Shown here in pieces: positions 1 through 7,347 of a stretch of DNA of 19,999 bases. The stretch lies in contig JBBRYE010000062.1 of assembly GCA_038237895.1 (NCBI GenBank), positions 1-19,999 on the forward strand, written 5' to 3'. The stretch's first letter is position 1. Every line of letters begins with the position of its first letter. This DNA comes from Pseudopedobacter sp038237895. Lineage in GTDB: Bacteria > Bacteroidota > Bacteroidia > Sphingobacteriales > Sphingobacteriaceae. The position numbers and the translations under genes are program-made. The notes below the pieces were generated by a model. That model searched no databases. It saw only the letters and a program-made list of their open reading frames with translations, and was not told where the DNA came from.

Positions 1-2
1 CT

Positions 3-3000
3 ACAACCTTTAAGCATAAAGCTTATTACATTAAACTTAAAGAAAGTTTTTATGGAGATGTAATTTGGAGCCTCTTAGAATATGACAAAAGTCTTTTCAT
101 AGCAACTGCAAAAAATGGCTTATTAAAATTACCGTTCAATAAAAAGACTACTACCTATGGTAATTTTCAATATTTAAATACTTTTTATAATTCTTCTGTT
201 AATTTAGAAACCTTAGAGATCTTCGATTTACAAAGATCAAAAGATGGAGCTATTTGGTTAGCAACTTCTGATGGATTAGCTAAGCTAAACCCAAATGTTA
301 ATTCAATAATTTCTTTTTATAAAAATAGTGCACAAAATAATAGAAGTTTAAGTAACGATATTGTTTATTCTATCCTTGTAGATAAGGACAATATCATGTG
401 GTGCGGAACATTGATGGGCTTAAATAAATTATCGTTAAACAATCTTGTCTTCACTCATTTTACATTTTTATCAATACAAGATCAAGTTAGGACAATATAT
501 GCTGACAAACAAAGTATTTGGATGGGCACTAACCGATCTGGAATAGTAAGACTTAATAAAGAGAGCAATAAAAATAGTCTTCGTTTATTTTCTTCTTTAC
601 CAGGTTTTAATGCACACAGATCCATATTAGTAGATAAAAATGGTTTTGTGTGGATGGGTACTGTAAATGGAGTAACAAAAATAGATTCTAAAACTTTTAA
701 AGTTTTAGAAATATATAAGCTTGCTGCAACTTATGCCTTATTAAAAGATAAAAGAGGAGATGTTTGGATGGGTACTACCAATGGTTTATATGTTAAACCC
801 TTAAAAGGAGAATTATATAAAGTTATACTTAAAAGCAAAGGCCAAAAAATAGGAGGGCGAAATAATATTAGAAGCTTAATGGAAGATCATTTAGGTAATA
901 TCTGGATTGGTTTTGAAAACGACGGCTTAGGTTTTATAGAAGAAAAATCAAAAGAATTTGTTCCTATACAAGGTAATAAATCTTTTTTAGGAAGTAATGT
1001 TTATTGTTTAGCCGAGTCAGCAGATAATTCTATTTGGGCTGGATCAGAGTCTGGTGTAAATAAAATAAAATTAGATCCAAAAAATCTATCTGAGTTTATG
1101 ATAGAAAGCTTTAGCGATAAAGATGGAATTCCAGATAAAGCAGTTAATGGGATATTACCAGATCAAAAGGGAAATGTTTGGGTTAGTACTATTAAAGGTT
1201 TAGGAAAGTATAATATCCAAAATAAAACTTGGCAAAATTATCTGCCAGAAACTAGTTTCAGTTATAATGGTTGTTTTTCCTTATCAGGTCAGTTCTTTTT
1301 TGGTACAACAGATGGTTTTTTAATGTTTAATCCTATGAGTGTACCTGAAAATGATAAAAGACCCGACGTATTGTTATCAAGTTTTAAACTTTTTAATAAG
1401 GAAGTATCTATAGGTGAAAAGATTAATGATGATATTGTTTTAAAAAATTCTATTTCTTGCACCTCAGATATTGAACTTAATTATTTAAACAATGTTTTCA
1501 CAATTAGCTTTACAGGTCTTCACTTTTCTAATCCAGCTAAAAATAAATATGAATATATTTTAGAAGGTTTTGACAAAAATTGGATTAAAACGGATGCTAC
1601 AAACCGCAGCGCCACTTATACAAACTTAGATCCTGGTATTTATAATTTTAAAGTTAAAGCAGCAAGTAGTTTTGGTAAATGGAGTAATGAAGAAAAAGTT
1701 ATTAAAATTACTGTTTTTCCTCCACCTTGGAAATCTTGGTGGGCATATTTAATTTATTTTGTTGTTATTATTTCCACGATATATTACGCTTATAGGTATA
1801 TTTTAGAACGAGCTAAAGAGCGTCAAAACTTACGTTTGGAAAGAATTGAGAAAGAACAAATAAAAAAACTCAATGAATCTAAAATGCGCTTTTTTACAGA
1901 TATCAGTCACGAGTTTAGGACTCCTCTTTCTTTAATTATAGGCCCAGCTGAGGACTTAATTATCTCTCCTATACTAGATGAAAATATAAAGAATCAGTTA
2001 AAATTTATAAAAAGAAATAGTAAGAAGCTTAATCATTTACTAGACGAACTTTTAACATTCCAAAAACTTAATGATGATAAGTTGACCTTAAATTATGAAG
2101 AATTAAATTTTATAGAATTTATATCCGAACTTTATTCCAGTTTTAAGATTGCAGCAGACAAGAAACAAATCAAACTTACATTATCTTATCCATCTGATAA
2201 CATCTTCATGGTTGCAGATATTTCTAAACTAGAGATCATATTTAATAATATACTTTTTAATGCTATCAAATTTACTCATACCTCAGGAAAAATTGATATA
2301 AATATTACGTTAGAAAATAACCCAGAGTATTCAATTTTAAGTGCTGTGCAAACTCTTTTTAATGCAGTAATAATAGAAATTAAAGATAACGGACGAGGCA
2401 TACCTGAAGAGGAAATTGGACATTTATTCGAGCGTTTCTTTCAATCTAAATCTAGCCGTATCGGTACAGGGGTAGGCTTATCTTTAACAAAAAGCTTAGT
2501 GGAGCTTCACGGTGGAAGTATTGGAGTAGAAAGCGATCCAGGTGTAGAAACAGCATTTAAAATTATTCTTCCCTTAGTTAATAGTTCCACACAATACACC
2601 AATAATACAACTTTAAGCAATACAGGAAATCCTTCTAAGATTAATTTAGAAAGTGTAGAAGAACTATTTGCTAATGAAAATATCTCCATATTTTCCGGAA
2701 AATTAATAGAACATAACTCTAATAGGTACTCATTACTTATTGTAGATGATAATGAAGAAATATTAAATTATTTAGAAGGTATTTTTAAAAATGATTATGA
2801 AATATATAAAGCTGTTGATGGAAAAAAAGCTTTAGAACTAATGACCGAAACAGAACCAGATTTAATCATTTCTGATGTTATGATGCCTGAAATGGATGGG
2901 ATAGAACTTTGTAAAATTATAAAGAACAGTGTAGAAAGTAGCCATATTCCAATGATATTATTAACAGCAAAAGCTGATGTTCAAAATAGAATTGAAGGTT

Positions 3001-3497
3001 TTCAAATAGGTGCAGATGATTACATTCCTAAGCCTTTTTATTCTCATTTGTTAAAGGCGAGGGTTGATAATCTAATTAATAGTCGATTAAAATTAATTGA
3101 AAAATTTAAAAATTCAGAAGTAATTATTCCTAAAGAAATTACAAAGAATCCTTTAGATGAGAGATTTATAGAGAAAGTTCTTAATTATATTAATCTTCAT
3201 ATAAAAGATGAAGAACTTAGTGTAGAGGAACTTGGTAGTTCTGTAGCAATGAGCAGAAGTAATTTGTTTAGAAAAGTAAAAGCTATAACGGGCCAAACTC
3301 CTATAGAATTAATTCATAATATCAGGTTAAAACAAGGAATGGAAATGCTATTAAAACGAGAACATAATGTCTCGGAAATTTCTTACAAGGTAGGTTTTAA
3401 AAGTCCTGTTGCTTTTTCTAGATCTTTTAAAAAGAAATATGGTAAAACACCTATAGATTATCTTAATGATGCTATAAATTTACAAGGAGGCAAATAG
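3..3497 (+). CDS. Hybrid two-component system regulator (HTCS), 5'-truncated by window edge
   Basis: One-protein sensor and transcription factor of the Bacteroidota HTCS type, expected in the inner membrane with its sensor in the periplasm. The frame is open from base 3, and the residues before the ATG at 396 (for example GAIWLATSDGLAKLN) are further propeller repeats, so that ATG is internal. About 1164 residues are visible; HTCS proteins usually run 1300-1400, so roughly 150-250 are missing. Order, numbered from base 3: Reg_prop beta-propeller repeats (1-480, recurring VWMGT/IWxG), Y_Y_Y domain (490-573), membrane segment (579-601), HisKA with the phospho-acceptor His636 in DISHEFRTPL, HATPase_c with N box NNILFNAIKF and G boxes DNGRGI and GTGVGLSL, receiver (911-1030: DD915-916, phospho-acceptor Asp958, Lys1010), and a C-terminal AraC helix-turn-helix. 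All signalling residues look intact. It is the likely activator of the enzyme genes downstream; the ligand is unknown. Confidence 0.96.
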   Translation, partial: TTFKHKAYYIKLKESFYGDVIWSLLEYDKSLFIATAKNGLLKLPFNKKTTTYGNFQYLNTFYNSSVNLETLEIFDLQRSKDGAIWLATSDGLAKLNPNVNSIISFYKNSAQNNRSLSNDIVYSILVDKDNIMWCGTLMGLNKLSLNNLVFTHFTFLSIQDQVRTIYADKQSIWMGTNRSGIVRLNKESNKNSLRLFSSLPGFNAHRSILVDKNGFVWMGTVNGVTKIDSKTFKVLEIYKLAATYALLKDKRGDVWMGTTNGLYVKPLKGELYKVILKSKGQKIGGRNNIRSLMEDHLGNIWIGFENDGLGFIEEKSKEFVPIQGNKSFLGSNVYCLAESADNSIWAGSESGVNKIKLDPKNLSEFMIESFSDKDGIPDKAVNGILPDQKGNVWVSTIKGLGKYNIQNKTWQNYLPETSFSYNGCFSLSGQFFFGTTDGFLMFNPMSVPENDKRPDVLLSSFKLFNKEVSIGEKINDDIVLKNSISCTSDIELNYLNNVFTISFTGLHFSNPAKNKYEYILEGFDKNWIKTDATNRSATYTNLDPGIYNFKVKAASSFGKWSNEEKVIKITVFPPPWKSWWAYLIYFVVIISTIYYAYRYILERAKERQNLRLERIEKEQIKKLNESKMRFFTDISHEFRTPLSLIIGPAEDLIISPILDENIKNQLKFIKRNSKKLNHLLDELLTFQKLNDDKLTLNYEELNFIEFISELYSSFKIAADKKQIKLTLSYPSDNIFMVADISKLEIIFNNILFNAIKFTHTSGKIDINITLENNPEYSILSAVQTLFNAVIIEIKDNGRGIPEEEIGHLFERFFQSKSSRIGTGVGLSLTKSLVELHGGSIGVESDPGVETAFKIILPLVNSSTQYTNNTTLSNTGNPSKINLESVEELFANENISIFSGKLIEHNSNRYSLLIVDDNEEILNYLEGIFKNDYEIYKAVDGKKALELMTETEPDLIISDVMMPEMDGIELCKIIKNSVESSHIPMILLTAKADVQNRIEGFQIGADDYIPKPFYSHLLKARVDNLINSRLKLIEKFKNSEVIIPKEITKNPLDERFIEKVLNYINLHIKDEELSVEELGSSVAMSRSNLFRKVKAITGQTPIELIHNIRLKQGMEMLLKREHNVSEISYKVGFKSPVAFSRSFKKKYGKTPIDYLNDAINLQGGK

Positions 3498-3997
3498 TGA
3501 AGAATTAATTTGTGATAAACCAATATGATTTTTTTTGAAAACTCTTTATTATCAATAAAAAAAAATTCTATTAACTATTTTATTAAAATACAATTTCAAT
3601 AAATTTTTTGTTTGAAATTGTAAGCACCACAAAATCGAAATCAAATTCGTAAAAATTGACGAGGCATTTCATATTTCTGCTTTATCTCCCTTATCATTTG
3701 CAACATTTCTATCTAAAAAACAAATCTAAAAAGCCTAATTTTACTTTAACCAATAATCCATAAATAACCAATATTGTATTATAGAAAAATTGCTAACCCA
3801 TCCCAATTGCGATAATTAAAGTAAAAAGAGTATTTGAACTTAATAGAATAAACAATAAATTTTAGATGTTTAAATGAAAGCTTTTATTGAGGAAGAATTC
3901 TTATATCTAGTGGAAATTAACTAGTGTATAAAGATTTAAATTTTGCCGTTATTCAATACAAATTGATTTTTGATTAAAATTAATAAATATTAATTAA
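3498..3997. other. 500-base intergenic region between HTCS and first enzyme gene
   Basis: No credible coding frame on either strand. It holds an AT-rich 11-bp inverted repeat near the HTCS end (3589-3622), a small repeat CTAGTGG...ACTAG at 3907-3924 in which CTAGTG also recurs directly 14 bases later, and a TAAATTTTG at 3937-3945. The last resembles the Bacteroidota -7 element TAnnTTTG with one extra base, but no clear TTG -33 element lies upstream. The promoter of the 3998-6974 unit and an HTCS binding site would be expected in its last 150 bases; neither can be fixed by eye. Confidence 0.6.
3589..3622 (+). terminator. AT-rich inverted repeat, possible HTCS terminator
   Basis: Perfect 11-bp arms (TACAATTTCAA and TTGAAATTGTA) around a 12-base loop, 92 bases after the HTCS stop codon. 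The stem has few G:C pairs and no clean T-tract follows, so it would be weak as an intrinsic terminator. A protein-binding palindrome is the alternative. Confidence 0.35.
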
Positions 3998-5974
3998 ATG
4001 AAAAGTATACATTACCTATTTTGTCTCTTGATATATTTAGTAACAATTAATTTTTCTATTCATGCCCAGTCTTATAAAAAGACTGATTTACTTTCTTCTG
4101 ATAATGGAGATGGGACATTCACCAATCCATTCTTGTTTGCCGATTATCCCGACCCTGATATTATCAAAGTGGGATCAGATTTTTATATGGCAAGCTCATC
4201 ATTTACATCTATGCCGGGTGTACCAATCTGTCATTCTAAAGACCTTATTAATTGGAAAATTATCGGTCATGCGTATGATAGTATAACATTTCAGCCTGAG
4301 TATAGAATGCAAAACGGTGTTGCGGCATACCGTGGAGGCACCTGGGCGCCAACTTTAAGGTATCATAATGGAAAATTTTATGTAGGAATATGGTCGCCTA
4401 AAGATGGTTTTATGATTTGCATTGCTGAAAAACCAGAAGGGCCATATACTATGACCACCTTAAACGGCGCTAATTTATATGATCCAGGATTGTTTTTTGA
4501 TGATGATGGTAAAGTATATGTGGCTCACGGGCCAGAACAGGTTTATTTAACAGAATTAACTAGTGACGCTAAGGGAATAAAAACACCAGCCAAATTATTA
4601 TTCAAATCGTTAGATGAGAAGCCAATAGAAGGTGCACACATGTATAAAAAGAATGGCTACTATTACATTTTTACTACCGGACATGGCTATAATGGAGTAG
4701 AGCTTGTATCAAGGTCAAAATCAATATACGGACCATACGAAACCAAGTTTTTAGTTTATCAAGATGGGATGAACTATGCAGATGCAGGTGTTCATCAAGG
4801 AGGATTTGTTGATGCAATGGATGGCAGTTCGTGGTTTTTTATGTTTCAAGATCGAGACTATCTTGGTCGCGACCCGGTGCTACAACCTATGCGCTGGGTA
4901 AACGATTGGCCAGTTTTAGGCGACCCAGCCAATGGAAACAAGTTAGTTTCTACATGGCAAAAACCTGTAAAAGGAAACTTTAGTTATTCATTTCCTCAAA
5001 CCTCTGATGAGTTCAACAAGCCTGATTTGGGCAATCATTGGGAATTTAATCACATACCAATAAAATCTAATTGGTCACTAACAGAACATCCAAATTTTTT
5101 AAGGATTAAAGGGAATTATGCGCCAGACTATTGGCATGCAAGAAATACACTTACACAAAAAATTCCTGGAAATGTATCTACCGCAACTGTAAAGGTAATT
5201 TTAACTGGACTTAAGGAAGGAGATTTTGGTGGTATTGGAGTTTTTGGATTCCCTTATGCCCAAATAGGTGTTAAAAAGCTGAAAAATGGTAATTATATAG
5301 TTATGGAAAAACTGGATACTCTTATCGCTATGAAAAAAATTGAACAAGATATTGTTTACTTACGGGTAGATATTACCGCTAAAGGAATTGCAATATTGAA
5401 ATATAGTCTTGATAATAGGGTTTTTACAGCTTTGGGCGATGAGTTGATTTTGAAATTTACGGTAAAAACTTTTTTAGGAAACCGGTTTGGTCTTTTTTGT
5501 TATCAAGCCCAAAAGGATAAACCTTCAGGGTTTATAGAATACGATTGGTTTCGATTAGAAGGTACTCGCAGAGGAAATCATTATAATGCTTTACAAACTG
5601 TTAGCGCTGCGCTTTATGATAATGAAAGAGGAATTAAACTAGTTCGTCCCCTCCCAAAAAGACCAATGCAATATGTAGCAGATATTGATTCTGGTGATTG
5701 GCTTTGTTACAATAATCTTGAAATGAATCATCCAGTTTCAAAAATTATTTTAAAATTCGCATCAACTTCACCCGGCTTGCAAATTGAATTAAGAAAAAAT
5801 AGCGAAAAAGGAGATTTGCTAGGGGTTTTTCCTATTGCATCTACAGGTTCATTAAATACTTTTAAAAGTGAGGTATTTGAAATAAAAAAATACACAGGGG
5901 GTGAAAAATTGTATCTGGTATTTAAAGGTAAAGAATCTGGATCTATAAATCTTGATAGTTTTAGTTTTAAATAA
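3998..5974 (+). CDS. Secreted GH43 beta-xylosidase / alpha-L-arabinofuranosidase with C-terminal CBM6-like module
   Basis: Glycoside hydrolase family 43 enzyme, 658 residues, expected to release xylose or arabinofuranose from side chains or oligosaccharides. Residues 1-24 form a signal peptide ending in HAQ. The five-bladed propeller spans about 40-330 and shows the three expected acids: Asp52 (general base, YPDPD), Asp162 (pKa modulator, YDPGLFFDDDG) and Glu211 (acid, EGAHMYKKNGYYY). A beta-sandwich follows at about 335-525 (starts SDEFNKPDLG, ends EYDWFRLEG), as in GH43 enzymes with the GH43_C2/CBM91-type domain. Residues about 530-658 resemble CBM6 (SGDWLCYNNLEM, LYLVFKG, NLDSFSF). The N-terminal pattern (ADYPDPD, SSFTSMPGVPICHSKDLINW) is closer to the GH43 at 16477 than to the one at 18217. 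First gene of a two-gene unit with the esterase. Exact substrate is inferred only. Confidence 0.93.
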   Translation: MKSIHYLFCLLIYLVTINFSIHAQSYKKTDLLSSDNGDGTFTNPFLFADYPDPDIIKVGSDFYMASSSFTSMPGVPICHSKDLINWKIIGHAYDSITFQPEYRMQNGVAAYRGGTWAPTLRYHNGKFYVGIWSPKDGFMICIAEKPEGPYTMTTLNGANLYDPGLFFDDDGKVYVAHGPEQVYLTELTSDAKGIKTPAKLLFKSLDEKPIEGAHMYKKNGYYYIFTTGHGYNGVELVSRSKSIYGPYETKFLVYQDGMNYADAGVHQGGFVDAMDGSSWFFMFQDRDYLGRDPVLQPMRWVNDWPVLGDPANGNKLVSTWQKPVKGNFSYSFPQTSDEFNKPDLGNHWEFNHIPIKSNWSLTEHPNFLRIKGNYAPDYWHARNTLTQKIPGNVSTATVKVILTGLKEGDFGGIGVFGFPYAQIGVKKLKNGNYIVMEKLDTLIAMKKIEQDIVYLRVDITAKGIAILKYSLDNRVFTALGDELILKFTVKTFLGNRFGLFCYQAQKDKPSGFIEYDWFRLEGTRRGNHYNALQTVSAALYDNERGIKLVRPLPKRPMQYVADIDSGDWLCYNNLEMNHPVSKIILKFASTSPGLQIELRKNSEKGDLLGVFPIASTGSLNTFKSEVFEIKKYTGGEKLYLVFKGKESGSINLDSFSFK

Positions 5975-5975
5975 A

Positions 5976-6974
5976 ATGAAAGTAACCCTTATAAAAGTTG
6001 GAATTTGTATAATCCTGATACAGCTTTTCGCTTGTAATTTAAGTAAAACCGTTGTCAAGTCATCAATACCTGTTACATTTTCACAATTGCTTACTAATAA
6101 TAAAATGGAAGAAAGGATTTACAAAGTGTATCCTGACACCTCTTTAAAAATTTATTTTAAAAGACCATTAACAATAGCGAAAAAAGATCTGCTGCCAGCT
6201 ATAGTTTGGATACATGGTGGAGGCTGGGTATCAGGCAAGGCAAATTCTTTTTTCTCTCATGCTAGTTATTTTGCCACCCGAGGAGCAGTTTCTTTTAGTA
6301 TTGAATATCATTTAATAAAAGGTAATTATTCAATAGATAATTGTATTGCCGATTGTCAAAATGCTATTCGCTATATCAGAGCAAATGCTGCTGAACTAAA
6401 TGTAGATCCAGCAAGAATTGCTGTAATAGGCGACTCGGCAGGTGGCCATCTAGCCGCATGTACGGGTATATTAAATAGCATAGATAGCAAGGATGATAAT
6501 GCAGCCATATCAGGTAGGGCGAATGCCTTAGTTTTGTTTAATCCGGGTTTGGATCTTAGCGTTTCTGAATGGATCAAAGTTGTAACGGGAAGCGAAGCGT
6601 TTAAAAATAAATCTAAAGCAGAAAATATCAAACCTACGCCGCAACAAATAGAAAAGGCAAAACAAGTTTCTCCAGTTTTCAATGTTCATCCTAATCAGCC
6701 GCCTACTTTGGTAATGCATGGATTAGATGATAAAGTTATTCTTCCAGAGCAATCCATACGTTTTACAGATAAAATGAAAAAGGCTGGCAATTCATGTAAG
6801 CTTATATTACTACCTGCAACTCGTCATGCATTTGTTGTTGCCAATTATACTGCATCAGAAAAGGTAGTGGTAAATGCTATAGTAGAAGCTGATAAATTTC
6901 TTACAGAGTTAAAATTTTTAAGAGGGAAACCTACTTTAATTGTCTCATCTCCACTTGCGTGGTCATCAAGATGA
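5976..6974 (+). CDS. Lipoprotein alpha/beta-hydrolase, probable carbohydrate esterase
   Basis: Serine esterase of the alpha/beta-hydrolase fold-3 (BD-FAE/acetyl-esterase-like) type, 332 residues. The start is taken as the ATG one base after the GH43 stop; a TTG at 5952 would overlap that gene and put extra residues before the signal. Residues 1-20 are a lipoprotein signal with lipobox LFAC (Cys20), so the protein is probably membrane-anchored. The oxyanion motif HGGGW is at 80-84, the nucleophile elbow GDSAGG places Ser154, and Asp252 (HGLDDKV) and His284 (TRHAF) complete a normal triad. Near-overlap with the GH43 gene implies co-transcription and perhaps translational coupling. The likely role is removing acetyl or other ester groups from the polysaccharide. 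The tail after GKPTL ends in a short run of residues that may be an extension. Confidence 0.9.
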   Translation: MKVTLIKVGICIILIQLFACNLSKTVVKSSIPVTFSQLLTNNKMEERIYKVYPDTSLKIYFKRPLTIAKKDLLPAIVWIHGGGWVSGKANSFFSHASYFATRGAVSFSIEYHLIKGNYSIDNCIADCQNAIRYIRANAAELNVDPARIAVIGDSAGGHLAACTGILNSIDSKDDNAAISGRANALVLFNPGLDLSVSEWIKVVTGSEAFKNKSKAENIKPTPQQIEKAKQVSPVFNVHPNQPPTLVMHGLDDKVILPEQSIRFTDKMKKAGNSCKLILLPATRHAFVVANYTASEKVVVNAIVEADKFLTELKFLRGKPTLIVSSPLAWSSR

Positions 6975-7041
6975 TTAAAAAACACAATAGATATCATGCA
7001 ACCAGCGGTATTAAGAATGCAACGCCAAGACTTATTTTTAC

Positions 7042-7059
7042 ACATAAGCTTTCTTATGT
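7042..7059 (+). terminator. Small hairpin downstream of the esterase gene
   Basis: Arms ACATAAG and CTTATGT pair perfectly (7 bp) around the loop CTTT, 67 bases after the esterase stop, followed by AT-rich sequence starting TTGATTATAATTTT. It may be a weak terminator of the 3998-6974 unit. The stem is AT-rich, so confidence is low. Confidence 0.35.
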
Positions 7060-7178
7060 TTGATTATAATTTTAAATAGCCATAAATTTTAGAATTAACT
7101 AACATTAGATTTAGTTCAGCTTTGATCTTAATTAGCATAAGCTATTAGAAAGAAAAACTTGTTTTGTTAATACCTATA

Positions 7179-7229
7179 ATTTGTGGCAACAAACCTTTTA
7201 AAGTATGTATCAAAAGGTTATCCACAAAT
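7179..7229. promoter_or_regulatory. Nested imperfect palindrome upstream of the lyase gene
   Basis: Outer arms ATTTGTGG (7179-7186) and CCACAAAT (7222-7229) and inner arms AACCTTTT (7192-7199) and AAAAGGTT (7212-7219) are both perfect 8-bp pairs, separated by an asymmetric 5/2-base internal loop and closed by a 12-base loop. It ends 118 bases before the start codon at 7348. It could be an operator for a dimeric regulator or a leader RNA structure. No known riboswitch class is recognised. Confidence 0.45.
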
Positions 7230-7347
7230 CATTGTCAGCCAATTATCAAAAAGATGAAATATTCTAAAAAGTAAATATGCTTTAGTTATTTATAATTATT
7301 CAATATCTATTTAGATTAATTCAAAACTAAAACCAAAATCCAATAAA

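Larger units (their letters stand above)
6975..7347. other. 373-base intergenic region upstream of the first lyase
   Basis: Non-coding on both strands. It contains a 7-bp hairpin at 7042-7059 and a large imperfect palindrome at 7179-7229, both listed separately. No convincing TAnnTTTG promoter element with a correctly spaced TTG was found. The length and the two structured sites suggest that the lyase gene at 7348 has its own promoter. Confidence 0.6.

Noticed and set aside
396..3497. ATG at 396 as the start of the HTCS gene
   Set aside because: The same frame is open to base 3 and encodes further propeller repeats; the ATG lies inside the repeat IMWCGTLMGLNKL. The true start is outside the window.
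5952..5975. TTG start at 5952 for the esterase
   Set aside because: It would overlap the GH43 gene and prepend eight residues to an otherwise complete lipoprotein signal; the ATG at 5976 is preferred.
6371..6682. 103-codon minus-strand frame inside the esterase gene
   Set aside because: It lies opposite the conserved GDSAGG region of a well-supported gene; a shadow frame.
7218..7226. Exact DnaA box TTATCCACA as a sign of a replication origin
   Set aside because: It is single, with no cluster of boxes and no dnaA, dnaN or other origin genes nearby; better explained as part of the palindrome or chance.
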